This document shows, piece by piece, positions 33,262-43,600 of a stretch of 64,000 nt of DNA. Source of the DNA: Nitratidesulfovibrio sp. SRB-5. Its GTDB lineage: Bacteria > Desulfobacterota > Desulfovibrionia > Desulfovibrionales > Desulfovibrionaceae. The position numbers and the translations under genes are program-made. The notes under the pieces are model-generated. The model had not been told where the DNA came from, searched no databases, and was given only the letters and a program-made list of their open reading frames with translations. Position 1 is the first letter of the stretch; each line of letters opens with the position of its first letter. Where the stretch lies: contig NZ_JAIOTY010000003.1 in assembly GCF_019931275.1 (NCBI RefSeq), positions 62,001 through 126,000 on the forward strand, in the 5' to 3' direction.

Positions 33262-33954
33262 ATGACCATCCATTCCCTTGCCGCCCTGGCCGTGGCCCTG
33301 TTCATCCTGGCCATCACACCCGGCCCCGGCGTGTTCGCCGTGCTGTCCGCCGCCCTGGGGCGCGGCCTGCCCACGGCGCTGGCCCTTACGGCGGGCATCA
33401 TCTGCGGCGACATGGTCTTTCTGCTGCTGGCCATGGCCGGGCTGACCGTGCTGGCGGAAAGCATGGGCGAGCTGTTCCTGGTGGTGCGCCTTGGCGGCGC
33501 GGCCTACCTGATCTGGCTGGGCATCGGCCTGTGGCGCGGCGCGGCCACGGCCCGGCCCCACGCCGCGCCCGGAGAAGCGGCGTCGGAGAATCCTGCCCCC
33601 GGCGCGGGCTCCGCGTGCGACACCGCGCCTCTGGCCCCGCCAACACGATTGCGCCTGTTACGCCTGTTGCGCACCGCCTGCGGCGGCCTGGCCCTGACCC
33701 TCGGCAACCCCAAGGTCATCGTCTTCTACGTGGGTTTTCTGCCCACCTTCGTGGACATGCGCACACTGGACGCCACGGGAGCCGCGCTGGTGGCCGCCAC
33801 CACGGTTGCCGTGGTGGGCTGCGTGCTGGGCGGCTACGCGGTGATGGCCGCGCGCGCCCGGCGCATGCTGTCCACCCCGCGCGCCACCCGGCTGCTGCAT
33901 CGCGGCGCGGGCGCGGTAATGGTGGGCACGGGCGCGGCCATCGCCACCCGCTGA
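33262..33954 (+). CDS. LysE/RhtB family amino-acid exporter
   Basis: 230 residues with six hydrophobic segments and the family motif ITPGPGVFAVLSAALGRG at residues 17-34. The family exports basic or neutral amino acids and homoserine lactones across the inner membrane. A hydrophilic insert of about 35 residues (ATARPHAAPGEAASENPAPG) lies between the third and fourth segments. The start has GGAGG five bases upstream. It is a single-gene unit; a terminator follows about 100 bases later. Confidence 0.9.
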   Translation: MTIHSLAALAVALFILAITPGPGVFAVLSAALGRGLPTALALTAGIICGDMVFLLLAMAGLTVLAESMGELFLVVRLGGAAYLIWLGIGLWRGAATARPHAAPGEAASENPAPGAGSACDTAPLAPPTRLRLLRLLRTACGGLALTLGNPKVIVFYVGFLPTFVDMRTLDATGAALVAATTVAVVGCVLGGYAVMAARARRMLSTPRATRLLHRGAGAVMVGTGAAIATR

Positions 33955-34054
33955 CCCGGCCATCCGCGCCACCGCGCCATCCGGCATCCCGCCCGGCATT
34001 GTCACCGGGCCTTTCCCAACCCCGGCCCGTCCCCAGCGGTCTCCCGCCTTTCCG

Positions 34055-34082
34055 GCGCCCCCGGTTTTTACGCCGGGGGCGC
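34055..34082 (+). terminator. Hairpin after the LysE-type gene
   Basis: Stem GCGCCCCCGG / CCGGGGGCGC with the loop TTTTTACG. The T-run is in the loop rather than after the stem; the following bases are CTAAACCTTTG, so termination is plausible but not certain. Confidence 0.55.
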
Positions 34083-34239
34083 TAAACCTTTGCGCCGTCA
34101 CACCGAAAAGACCAGCGAACACCCTGTGCGCCCGGCCCTTCACGCGGTCATGGTTGGCGGCAGGAAACACAGGGGGCACCGGTGAACGCCGGGCGCCCGG
34201 TGGCAACAGGTGGCAGCAGGAACAGCAGGGGGCAGCGCC

Positions 34240-35148
34240 ATGCACGCGCCGCACATTTCCGTGGTGGTGCCCAACCACAACTACGGACGCTTTCTCGACC
34301 GCTTCTTCGGCTCGCTGGCCGCGCAGACCTTTTCGCCCGACGCGGTGGAAGTGGTCTTCGTGGATGATGCCAGCAGCGACGATTCGGTCCAGCGTGCCCG
34401 CGGCTGGCAGGCCGACGGCCCGTGGGCGGCGTTTCGCGTGCTGGCCCTGCCACGCGTGGGCAGGCCCGGCCCGGTGCGCAACGCCGGGGCAAAGGCCGCG
34501 CGTGGCTCCTTCCTGCTGTTCTGCGACCCGGACGACTACCTGGCCCCGGACTTTCTGCGTCATACCCACGCTGCCCTGACGGAGCCCTGCGGGCCGGACG
34601 AGCAAACCCGCGCCCCCGGCCCCCTGCCCGGTCCGCACATCGCCTGCGTGGACTACATCGAGGAATCACCCGCCGGATCGCGGGTGGTGCGGGTGCCGGA
34701 CTTTCATCCGGACCTGTTGCGCACCCAGAACCTGTTCCCCACCACGTCGCTGATGCGGCGCGAGGTGTGGCAGGCCAGCCGGGGCTTTCGCACCGCAACG
34801 ACATACGAGGACTGGGACTTCTGGGTGCAGGCGGCCATGGCAGGGTTCGGCGTGGTGCGCGTGGCGCAGCCGCTGCTGCACTACGTTTTCCATGACGCCA
34901 ACTACTCGCACGCGGCCCGCGCCGACGACGGCAGGGCCAAGGCGCGCATCGTGCGCGACAACCCATCCTTCTTCGAATCCGAGGTGCGGGCCTGGGCGCG
35001 CGCCCTGCTGTGCGGCGAGCCGTGGGCCGTCCCCTTCACGCGGGGGGTCATTCCCCGCGCCGCCGACATCCGCGCCCTGCGCGAACTGTTCATGGCCCGC
35101 ATGGGCGCAGTGCGGGCGGGAGAGATTTTCTCCCGCGCGGGCCTGTAG
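34240..35148 (+). CDS. Family 2 glycosyltransferase
   Basis: 302 residues. The N-terminus HISVVVPNHNYGRFLDRFF is the GT-A nucleotide-sugar binding start, followed by VVFVDDASSDDS and the metal-binding DXD-like CDPDDYLAPDF near residue 103. EDWDFWVQAAMAG is the typical acceptor-side ED motif. It adds a sugar to a polysaccharide, lipid or protein acceptor at the cytoplasmic membrane face. No other cell-surface genes are adjacent, so the acceptor is unknown. The chosen start is directly at the fold; an ATG 30 bases upstream is possible and neither has a strong ribosome binding site. Confidence 0.85.
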   Translation: MHAPHISVVVPNHNYGRFLDRFFGSLAAQTFSPDAVEVVFVDDASSDDSVQRARGWQADGPWAAFRVLALPRVGRPGPVRNAGAKAARGSFLLFCDPDDYLAPDFLRHTHAALTEPCGPDEQTRAPGPLPGPHIACVDYIEESPAGSRVVRVPDFHPDLLRTQNLFPTTSLMRREVWQASRGFRTATTYEDWDFWVQAAMAGFGVVRVAQPLLHYVFHDANYSHAARADDGRAKARIVRDNPSFFESEVRAWARALLCGEPWAVPFTRGVIPRAADIRALRELFMARMGAVRAGEIFSRAGL

Positions 35149-35252
35149 CGGGCAATCCTCCTTCTTCCCTTGCCCCTTTCGTTCCGGCAAGGAATCCCAC
35201 CGCCGCACGTCCACCTTCCCGACACAACGGACCAAATGAAAAGTCGGGAGGA

Positions 35253-35552
35253 GCGGCAGCCGTTATGTGAGCGCATACATCGCCCCGAAGGGCGCGAAGC
35301 GGGGCCGTTGGCGAGATCGCGAGTCCTACGGTCATTGTACGCAACGCGCGAACATTACGGATGCCGACAGCAACGTTGGGGGTGCGAGGGAAGGAACCCT
35401 TTGCGGCAGCCGTTAGGCGAGCGCGAAGGCCGACTCGAAAGACACAATGCGTGACCGTTCGGTCACCTCGCGAACCCACGGATATGGTGCATGACGCGCG
35501 AGTCTTACGGATGGCGACCGCAGAGCGAAAGGTTCCTTCCCCCGCGTTGTTT
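35253..35552. repeat. Two tandem copies of a degenerate 150-bp unit
   Basis: Copy 1 is 35253-35402, copy 2 is 35403-35552. Aligned at an offset of exactly 150: GCGGCAGCCGTTA plus GAGCGC at both starts (20 of 22 identical), and ACGCGCGA plus TTACGGATG at 35344 and 35494. An internal motif CGCGANNNNTACGG occurs twice per copy. GAAGGAACCCTTT and AAAGGTTCCTTCC form an inverted pair near the unit ends. The block sits between convergent genes. Confidence 0.75.
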
Positions 35553-35567
35553 CCAGCGTTTCCCTTC

Positions 35568-37010
35568 CTACTCCAGATCGTACTTCTTCAGTTTGTTGTG
35601 CAGGGTGGCGCGGGTGATGCCCAGACGGCGCGCGGCCTCGCTCTTGTTGTCGCCGGTTTCGCGCAGGGTGGCGATGATGGCCCGGCGTTCCAGATCCTCC
35701 AGCGACAGCCCGGCATAGGGGGCCAGCCCGTCGCCGTCGGCGGTGGCGTTCCCCGCACCCGCCCCGGCGTTTGCACCGCTTCCGCTGTCTCCGCCGCTTC
35801 CGGCAGTCCCGTTCCCTCCGCCTCCGAAATGCAGCGGCAGTTCGCGCTCGGTCACGTAGTCGCCGGTGGCCAGAATCACGGCGCGCTCGATGGCGTTTTC
35901 CAGTTCGCGCACGTTGCCCGGCCAGTCGTGGCGCAGCAGCATATCCATGGCCTGCGGGGTGAACCCCTTGAGGTGCTTGCGGTTCTTTTCGGTGTACCGA
36001 TCCAGGAAGAACGCGGCCAGCAGGGGCACGTCGCCCGCGCGCTCGCGCAGGGCGGGCACGTGCACGGCAATGACGTTGAGCCGGTAGTACAGGTCTTCCC
36101 TGAACCGCCCCGCCGCCGCCTCTTCGCGCAAGTCTCGGTTGGTGGCGGCAATGACCCGCACGTCCACGGTGAGCGGCGTGTCGCTGCCCACCCGCTGCAC
36201 CTCGCCCTGTTGCAGGGCGCGCAGCAGTTTTGCCTGCAACGTCAGGGGCATTTCGCCTATCTCGTCCAGAAACAGGGTGCCGCCGTCGGCCTGCACGAAG
36301 CGCCCTTCGCGCCGCCGGTCGGCCCCGGTGAAGGCCCCGCGCTCGTGGCCGAACAGTTCCGATTCCAGCAGGGTTTCGGTCAGCGCGGCGCAGTTCACGG
36401 TGACCAGCGGACGGCTGCTCCGGTGACTGGCCGCGTGCAGGGCGCGGGCCACCAGTTCCTTGCCGGTGCCCGATTCGCCTGTAATGAGCACGGTGGCCTC
36501 GGACGGGGCCACCGTGGCGATCATCTCCACCAGTTCGTGCATGGGCGCGCTGCGACCGATGATGCCGTGCGGCGCGCCCGGCGCCCCCGCCCCACCCTGC
36601 GACGACAGCCGCTCGCGCAGTTCGCGGTTTTCGCTGGCCAGGCGGGTGTGATCCAGCGCCCGTTCCAAGGTGTGGCGCAGCACGTCGAAATCCAGCGGCT
36701 TGATCAGGTAGTCGTAGGCCCCGGTGCGCAGTGCCTCCACGGCGGTATCCACCGACGAGAAGGCCGTCATGATCAGCACGGGCGTGGCCGGGTTCCAGTC
36801 CAGGATGTGGTGCAGCGCCGCTATGCCGTCCATGCGGGCCATGCGCACGTCCATGAGCACGGCGTCCCAGGCGCGCTGGCGCACCTTGTCCACGGCGGAA
36901 TCGCCGTCGTCGGCCTCTTCGGTGGCGTAGCCCCAGCCGCGCAACATGGTGCGCAGCATGGAGCGGTGCGCCGCGTCGTCGTCCACGATGAGGATGGTGG
37001 CGGTGCTCAT
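35568..37010 (-). CDS. zraR: ZraR-like sigma-54 response regulator
   Basis: 480 residues. Receiver domain with phospho-acceptor Asp54 ([12 protein letters not shown]); AAA+ domain with GESGTGKE, an intact GAFTGA loop and [13 protein letters not shown]; a Gly/Ser-rich linker (about residues 400-430); C-terminal Fis-type helix-turn-helix ending [13 protein letters not shown]. Phosphorylated dimers assemble into hexamers that activate sigma-54 promoters. It overlaps zraS by ATGA and is the partner of that kinase. The divergent zraP gene has a perfect sigma-54 promoter and is the obvious target. Confidence 0.93.
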   Translation of the reverse strand: MSTATILIVDDDAAHRSMLRTMLRGWGYATEEADDGDSAVDKVRQRAWDAVLMDVRMARMDGIAALHHILDWNPATPVLIMTAFSSVDTAVEALRTGAYDYLIKPLDFDVLRHTLERALDHTRLASENRELRERLSSQGGAGAPGAPHGIIGRSAPMHELVEMIATVAPSEATVLITGESGTGKELVARALHAASHRSSRPLVTVNCAALTETLLESELFGHERGAFTGADRRREGRFVQADGGTLFLDEIGEMPLTLQAKLLRALQQGEVQRVGSDTPLTVDVRVIAATNRDLREEAAAGRFREDLYYRLNVIAVHVPALRERAGDVPLLAAFFLDRYTEKNRKHLKGFTPQAMDMLLRHDWPGNVRELENAIERAVILATGDYVTERELPLHFGGGGNGTAGSGGDSGSGANAGAGAGNATADGDGLAPYAGLSLEDLERRAIIATLRETGDNKSEAARRLGITRATLHNKLKKYDLE

Positions 37011-39250
37011 GGCTTGTCATCCTTTGCGGGATTGCCGACCCGGGTTGAAGCTGCGCGCGCGCCGGATGTCGAGGACGCACCGGATGCGGAGGGCGCGGCG
37101 GGGGATGCCGCCGGGGCGGTGGCGGAAGCGGCATCATCCGCGCCGGGGCCTGCCGCGTCCTGCGCGTGCCCCTGCCCCGTCGCCTGCTCGGCGGGCAGCA
37201 GAAAGGTGATCTCCGTGCCCTGACCGAGGGCGGACCGCAGCGAAACCTCGCCGCCGTGAGCCTCCACGATCTTGTGCACGATGGCGAGGCCGAGGCCCGT
37301 GCCCTGACTTTTGGTGGTGAAATAGGGGTCGAAGATGGTGGCCAGATGCTCCGGCGCGATGCCGGTGCCCGTGTCGCGCACCGCAACCGCAATGCGGTTG
37401 CCCGGCGCGGCGGCAAGGCGCACGGACAGCTCCCCGCCGCTCGGCATGGCCTCCAGCGCGTTCAGGAACACATTGAGCAGCGCCTGCGAGAAGCGGTCCG
37501 GGTCCAGAAGCGCGCGGGGCAGGCTGCCGACCGCGCCGTCCTGCGCACCGGCCAGTGCATTGTCCGGGACACCTTCCGGGGCGCCGTCGGGCTCCACCCG
37601 CACGGTCACGCCCCGGTGGGCGGCGTCCTGCCGCACCAGCCGCAGCACGTGGTGCACCAGGAATCCGGCGTCCACCGGGCGGGGGGCGATGTCCGAGGGC
37701 CGGGCCAGCCCGATGAGGTCGGAGATGACCCGGTTCAGCCGTTCCACCTCCTGCACCATCACCCGCGCCGCCTCGCGGTCTTCGCTGCCCTCGTCGAAGC
37801 GGCTGCCGAAATAGGTGGCGTAGCCCTTGATGGAGCTGAGCGGGTTGCGCAGCTCGTGGGCCACCCCGGCGGCCAGGCTGCCGATGGCGGCCAGCTTTTC
37901 ACGGCGGCGCACCTCGTCTTGCAGGCGGCGCACCTCGCGCAGGTCGCGCAGGATCAGGATGGCCCCGGCATCGGCGGCATCCCCGGCGGCAATGCGCACC
38001 CCGCGCACGCTCATGGGCACGGGCGGGCCGCCCACCACGGGGCAGTCCAGGGTCACCTCCGCCCCCAGGGACGGGGCGGCATCGGCGTCCCCGCCGTCCG
38101 GCGCACCGCCGGTCAACCGCCCGGCCAGCTCCGCCAGCGGGGCGGGCAGCACCGCTTCCGGCGCGGCCCCGGCGGGCACCGCACCGCCCAGACGCAACAG
38201 GTCGCGCGCCGCCGCGTTGCAGGTGGCCACGCGGCCCGCGCCGTCCAGCACCACCAGCCCGTCGGGCAGGCTGGTGACCACGTGCAGGGCGAAGGACTGG
38301 GCCTGCCGCACCAGCCGCCGCGAGGCGCGGGCATGGCGCGACCACAGCAGCGAAAGCACACCGGCCCCGCCCAGCAGGGCCAGAATGGACAGCATGACCA
38401 GGGTATGCTGGCGGTCGGACGCGCGGGCCGCATCGAAGGGGGCCGTGTCCAGCGCCACGATGATGACCGGGGGCGGGGCGTCGCGCTCGGCCAGCGTGTC
38501 GGCCTCCATCTCGCGGCGCAGCCAGCCGGGCATGGACCCCATGCCGGATTCCGGGCTGCGCATGCCGTGGCCCATCATGTGGCCGCCCATGCCCATATGG
38601 CGCGCCGTGGGCCGCAAGGGAATGAAGGTGCGGTACACCAGAAAGGCGCGCTGGCCGCCCGCCTCCATCAGCCGCCAGCCTACCTCGTCGCGGGGTTGCT
38701 GGCGCACGTCCCCCCCATCGCGCCCATCGCGCCCGTCGCGCCCGTCGCGCCCCAAAGGAGCGGGCGGCGGGGGCACGGCCAGGGCCTCCATGGTGGCCGG
38801 GTCGGCCAGGGAGCGGCCAACCCACTGCGGGTCGCTGTGGGCCAGCACCACGCCCTGCCTGTCGGTGACGGCGATGAACTGGATGTCCGGCTGGTCGGCC
38901 ATTTCCTCCAGCAATATCTGCAAGCGCAGCTCGCCCCCGGTGCGCCCGCGCAGGCCGGTGCGCGCACCGGCCTCGAAGGCCCGGATCAGCGAAGCGCCCT
39001 TTTCGGACAGGATGCGGCGCATGGATTCCTGCTCGCCATCATGGTTCAGCACGGTAAGCACGGCCAGCACCAGGGCCAGGGCAACCGTGGCCCCGATGAT
39101 CAGCCACGGCGAGGGCAGGCTTTCACCCCCGCCCCGACGGCCGCCGCGCCCGCCACGCCCGAACAGGCCAGATTGGCCCTCGCGTGCGGCAGGCGGGGCC
39201 GCGTCCGTGCTGTCCGTCCTGATCGTATTGCTTGCGTTGTCCTTCGGCAT
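37007..39250 (-). CDS. zraS: ZraS-like sensor histidine kinase with Met/His-rich periplasmic loop
   Basis: 747 residues. One membrane segment at about 48-68, a periplasmic domain to about 278, a second segment, then PAS, HisKA with HELRNPLSS (His about 463) and HATPase with NALEAMP, DTGTGIAP and GTGLGLAI. The periplasmic domain holds a Met/Gly/His-rich stretch (HMGMGGHMMGHGM, about residues 217-229) resembling the tail of the divergent ZraP, plus an Arg-Asp-Gly repeat from a 9-nt array. The start at 39250 has AAGGAA eight bases upstream. ZraS kinases sense envelope metal stress and phosphorylate ZraR. The last 50 residues are Ala/Ser-rich and unconserved. Confidence 0.9.
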   Translation of the reverse strand: MPKDNASNTIRTDSTDAAPPAAREGQSGLFGRGGRGGRRGGGESLPSPWLIIGATVALALVLAVLTVLNHDGEQESMRRILSEKGASLIRAFEAGARTGLRGRTGGELRLQILLEEMADQPDIQFIAVTDRQGVVLAHSDPQWVGRSLADPATMEALAVPPPPAPLGRDGRDGRDGRDGGDVRQQPRDEVGWRLMEAGGQRAFLVYRTFIPLRPTARHMGMGGHMMGHGMRSPESGMGSMPGWLRREMEADTLAERDAPPPVIIVALDTAPFDAARASDRQHTLVMLSILALLGGAGVLSLLWSRHARASRRLVRQAQSFALHVVTSLPDGLVVLDGAGRVATCNAAARDLLRLGGAVPAGAAPEAVLPAPLAELAGRLTGGAPDGGDADAAPSLGAEVTLDCPVVGGPPVPMSVRGVRIAAGDAADAGAILILRDLREVRRLQDEVRRREKLAAIGSLAAGVAHELRNPLSSIKGYATYFGSRFDEGSEDREAARVMVQEVERLNRVISDLIGLARPSDIAPRPVDAGFLVHHVLRLVRQDAAHRGVTVRVEPDGAPEGVPDNALAGAQDGAVGSLPRALLDPDRFSQALLNVFLNALEAMPSGGELSVRLAAAPGNRIAVAVRDTGTGIAPEHLATIFDPYFTTKSQGTGLGLAIVHKIVEAHGGEVSLRSALGQGTEITFLLPAEQATGQGHAQDAAGPGADDAASATAPAASPAAPSASGASSTSGARAASTRVGNPAKDDKP

Positions 39251-39420
39251 GGAAAGTTTCCTTGCGGTGCGCGGTACCCGCCGGGGGCGGGGTGTTCGAA
39301 TCCGCGACACCTGTTCGATTTTCATACGCCATCCCGAGGGTAGCGTATAGTTTTTATACATCTGATCGGTTTTCGTGCAGGCCTTGCGGGGGCCTTCCGG
39401 GTGCGGAAAATGAAATTTCA
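39251..39420. promoter_or_regulatory. Upstream activator region between zraS and zraP
   Basis: AT-richer than its surroundings. Two dyads suit binding by the response regulator: GTATA / TATAC with a 5-nt spacer (39345-39359) and the 10-bp palindrome TGAAATTTCA (39411-39420). They lie 40-115 bases upstream of the sigma-54 promoter. No sigma-54 site facing zraS was found. Confidence 0.5.
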
Positions 39421-39459
39421 ACCTTCAATCACGGCATGTTACACGCATATTCCGCGCCT

Positions 39460-39475
39460 TGGCACGCCGGTTGCT
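39460..39475 (+). promoter_or_regulatory. Perfect sigma-54 promoter of zraP
   Basis: TGGCACGCCGGTTGCT fits the -24/-12 consensus TGGCACGrNNNTTGCW at all strongly conserved positions, 121 bases before the zraP ATG. A TTTT tract follows the -12 element. Confidence 0.93.
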
Positions 39476-39596
39476 TTTACCGGGGCAAGCAACAAGCGCA
39501 CCAGCCCCGCACCACAGTACATGGCCACGCCATCCACGGCGGATGCAGCGAAGACGCCAGGCGGGGCGGCAACGAATCAACACAGGAGCACACATC

Positions 39597-40136
39597 ATGA
39601 AGACCAAGCATCTCGTCCTCGGCACCGTCGCCCTCGCGGGCCTGCTCGCCATCACCGGCATCACCGACAGCGCCTTTGCCCGCATGGGCGGCATGGGCGG
39701 CATGGGCGGCCGCTGCGCCACCGGCGCGGTGTACAACTCCCTGACCCCGGAAAAGCAGGCCAAGTACGACGCCATATACAAGGAAGCGGACGCCCGCATC
39801 CAGCCGCTGAAGGACAAGGCCTGGGCCAAGCACACCGAACTGAACGCCCTGTCCGGCAACCCCAACACCAAGCCGGAAGCCATTTCCAAGCTGACGGGCG
39901 AACTGTCCGACCTGCGCACCCAGATCCGCAAGGAATACACCGCCCTTGACGAACGCCTGGAAAAGGAAGTGGGCGTCAACCCCGGTTATGGCCGCATGGG
40001 CCACATGGGCATGGGCGGCGGCATGATGGGTGGCCACGGCATGGGTCATGGTGGCATGGGTGGCGGCATGATGGGCGGCCAGGGCATGGGCCACGGCCCC
40101 ATGCATGACGGCCAGACGCCCCAGTCCAACCAGTAG
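39597..40136 (+). CDS. zraP: ZraP-like periplasmic metal-binding chaperone
   Basis: 179 residues. Signal peptide (MKTKHLVLGTVALAGLLAI, cleavage after AFA), a helical core with LTPEKQAKYDAIYKEAD and repeated Leu-spaced helices (about residues 50-125), and a C-terminal 45-residue tail made of Met, His and Gly (GHMGMGGGMMGGHGMGHGG in part). ZraP oligomers bind zinc and protect periplasmic proteins, and in E. coli ZraP also represses ZraSR signalling. The Met-rich tail suggests that Cu(I) or Ag(I) could also bind, an inference. The start has AGGAG nine bases upstream. A terminator follows. Confidence 0.9.
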   Translation: MKTKHLVLGTVALAGLLAITGITDSAFARMGGMGGMGGRCATGAVYNSLTPEKQAKYDAIYKEADARIQPLKDKAWAKHTELNALSGNPNTKPEAISKLTGELSDLRTQIRKEYTALDERLEKEVGVNPGYGRMGHMGMGGGMMGGHGMGHGGMGGGMMGGQGMGHGPMHDGQTPQSNQ

Positions 40137-40221
40137 TCCGGATACGGATGAAATCTCCGGGGCGCACCTGCCAGCCTTCACAGAGGACTTCCCACCTCCG
40201 CGCCCCGCATGACTGAAACAG

Positions 40222-40258
40222 AGAGCCGCCGACATCACCGGATGTCGGTGGCTCTTTC
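40222..40258 (+). terminator. Rho-independent terminator of zraP
   Basis: Stem AGAGCC-CCGACATC / GATGTCGG-GGCTCT with one mismatch pair, loop ACCG, followed by TTTCC. Confidence 0.85.
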
Positions 40259-40603
40259 CGTTTGGCGTGCCGCGCGTTCCCCGTCCCGCCCTGCCGCCAT
40301 TCCGCCCTGCCGCCATCCCGCCCTGCCGCCATCCCGCCGTGCCCCTGCCGCCCGCCAGGCCCCGGCCCGTCTGGACGCAAGAGCGACCGCTCCACTCCGA
40401 CCCGGCGCGGGGTTGATTTCTGGCATTCCAGCGCCTACAACCGTTCCGAATATCGAAAAATCATGCCTCACGACGGTACGGGTAGCGGGCCGCCCGCCCC
40501 CGCCGCCGCGCGACACAGCAGGAGCCTTTTCACCACACCGCACGACTCGCACCCACACCGCACCCGCCGGGACCACACCCGCGCGACGCCCAGGAGGAAC
40601 CGC

Positions 40604-43600
40604 ATGGAACAGCATCTTGATGCCCGCATCGTCGAGCGCGGCAAGGAATTCTTCAAGAGCATCAGCGGCGAGGCCCCGTCCATCTTCAACAAGGGCTTCT
40701 GGACCGGCAAGGTCATGGACTGGGCCATGCAGAACGAGGGCTTCAAGGTCCAGCTGTTCCGCTTCGTGGACGTCCTGCCCTACCTGAACACCTCCGAGGC
40801 GCTCACCCGCCACATCCGCGAATACTTTTCCGCCGACGGGGCGGACGTGCCCCCCGTGCTCAAGTGGGGCGCGGGTGCCGCCGGCTTCGGCGGGGCGTTC
40901 ACCGGCATGCTCATGGGCAAGTTCATCCGGTCCAACATCGAAGGCATGGCCCGCACCTTCATCATCGGCGAAAACACCAAGGAAGCCATCAAGGGGCTGG
41001 CCAAGCTGCGCAAGGAAGGCTTTGCCTTCACCGTGGACCTCTTGGGCGAAGCCACGGTGAGCGAGGAAGAAGCCGACGCCTACCGCGACGGCTACCTGGA
41101 AGTGCTGGACGCCATCTCCAGGGAACACGCAAAGTGGGCCCCGCTGACCGATTCCACGGGCGGCACCTCCGGTCCCGGCGCGTCCCTGAGCGGGGGGGAC
41201 TGGGGCCACACCCCCAAGGTGAACGTGTCCATCAAGCCTTCCGCCCTCTATTCGCAGGCCAAGCCCGGCGACGTGGAAGGGTCCGTGCAGGGCATCCTGT
41301 CGCGGATGGTGCCCATCTACCGCAAGATCGTGGAGATGGGCGGCTTTTTGTGCATCGACATGGAACAGCTGAAGTACCGCGAAATGACGCTGGAACTGTT
41401 CAAGCGGCTGCGCACCATGCCCGAATTCCGCGACTACCCGCACCTGTCCATCGTGCTTCAGGCCTACCTGCGCTGCACCGAACACGACCTGGACGAGCTG
41501 CTGGCCTGGGGCCGCGCCGAAAGGCTGCCCTTCGGCATCCGCCTGGTGAAGGGCGCGTACTGGGACTACGAAACGGTGATGGCCAAGCAGAACGGCTGGG
41601 AAATTCCCGTGTGGACCCGCAAGCCGGAATCGGACATCTGCTACGAAAAGCTGGCCCGCCGCATTCTTGAAAACAACGACCTCGTCTACTTCGCCTGCGC
41701 CTCGCACAACGTGCGCACCATTTCCACGGTGATGGAAACGGCCCGCGCGCTGAACGTGCCCGCCCACCGCTACGAATTCCAGGTGCTGTACGGCATGGCC
41801 GAACCGGTGCGAAAGGGCCTGAAGAACGTGGCCGGGCGCGTGCGCCTGTACTGCCCGTACGGCGAACTGATCCCCGGCATGGCCTACCTTGTCCGCCGCC
41901 TGCTGGAAAACACCGCCAACGAATCCTTCCTGCGCCAGAGCTTCGTGGACGGCGCGGAACTGGAACGGCTGCTGGAAAACCCGCAGGCCACGCTGGAGCG
42001 CGAACTGGCCGCCGCCCCGCCGCCGCGTTCCGCCCCGCCGGCTCAGCCCGGCCCCGACGGCCTGCCCCCGTTCGTCAACGAAAGCATGCTGGACCTGACC
42101 CTGCCCGCCAACCGCGCTGGCTTCGTGAACGCCATCGCGGAAGTGCGCGGCAAGGCGGGCGGGGTGATTCCGCTGTTCATCGGCGGCAAGGACGTGACCA
42201 CCGACGACACCATCGCCTCCACCAACCCGGCCAAACCGGCGGAAGTCATCGCCCGGGTCTGCCAGGGCGGCAAGCCGGAAGTGGACGCCGCCATCGAGGC
42301 CGCCCAAAAGGCCTTCCCGGCCTGGCGCGACACATCCCCGGCGGACCGGGCCATGTTCCTGCACCGCGCGGCGGACATCGCCCGCCGCCGCATGTTCGAG
42401 CTGTCCGCCTGGCAGGTGCTGGAAGTGGGCAAGCAGTGGGACCAGGCCTTCCATGACGTGGGCGAGGGCATCGACTTCCTGGACTACTACGCCCACGAAA
42501 TGCTGCGCCTGGGCACGCCGCGCCGCATGGGCCGCGCCCCCGGCGAACTGAACCACCTGTTCTACCAGCCCAAGGGCATTGCCGCGGTCATCGCGCCGTG
42601 GAACTTCCCCTTCGCCATCGCCATCGGCATGGCCGCCGCCGCCATCGTCACCGGCAACCCGGTGATCTTCAAACCGTCGTCCATTGCCTCGCGCATCGGG
42701 TACAACCTTACGGAAATCTTCCGCGAGGCGGGCCTGCCCGAGGGCGTGTTCAACTACGTGCCGGGCCGCAGCTCGGTCATGGGCGATTACCTGGTGGAAC
42801 ACCCGCAGGTGAGCATGATCTGCTTCACCGGCTCCATGGAAGTGGGCCTGCGCATTCAGGAAAAGGCGGCCAGGGTGCAGCCCGGCCAGATGCAGTGCAA
42901 GCGGGTCATCGCGGAAATGGGCGGCAAGAACGCCATCATCATCGACGACGACGCCGACCTCGACGAGGCCGTGCTGCAGGTGCTGAACTCCGCGTTCGGC
43001 TTCCAGGGGCAGAAGTGCTCGGCCTGCTCGCGGGTCATCGTGCTGGACCCCATCTACGACCGCTTCGTGGAGCGGCTCGTCAAGGCGGCGCAGGCCATCA
43101 AGATCGGCCCGTCGGAAGACCCGGCCAACTACATGGGGCCGGTGGCCGACGCATCGCTGCAAAAGAACATTCTGGAATACGTGAAGGTGGCCGAGCAGGA
43201 AGGCAAGGTGCTGGTGAAGCGCACCGACATTCCCGCAGAGGGCTGCTACGTGCCGCTGACCATCGTGGAAGGCATCAAACCGCATCATCGGATTGCACAG
43301 GAAGAAATCTTCGGCCCGGTGCTGGCCGTGATGCGCGCGGGGAACTTTGACGAGGCGCTGGCCATCGCCAACGGCACCCGCTTTGCCCTGACCGGCGGCG
43401 TGTTCTCGCGCAGCCCCGAAAACCTGACCAAGGCCCGCCGCGAATTCCGCGTGGGCAACCTGTACCTGAACCGCGGCTCCACCGGAGCCATGGTGGAACG
43501 CCAGCCCTTCGGCGGGTTCAAGATGTCGGGCGTCGGCTCCAAGACCGGCGGCCCCGACTACCTGTTGCAGTTCATGGACCCGCGCTGCGTGACCGAAAAC

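Noticed and set aside
35090-35479. Possible coding sequence within the 150-bp tandem repeat
   Set aside because: The 150-bp unit is a multiple of three, but in each frame one copy is broken by stops or has no similarity at protein level, so repeat DNA is the better description.
40235-43288. 1017-codon antisense open frame opposite putA
   Set aside because: putA is unambiguous on the other strand; the antisense frame has no recognisable family and no start signal.
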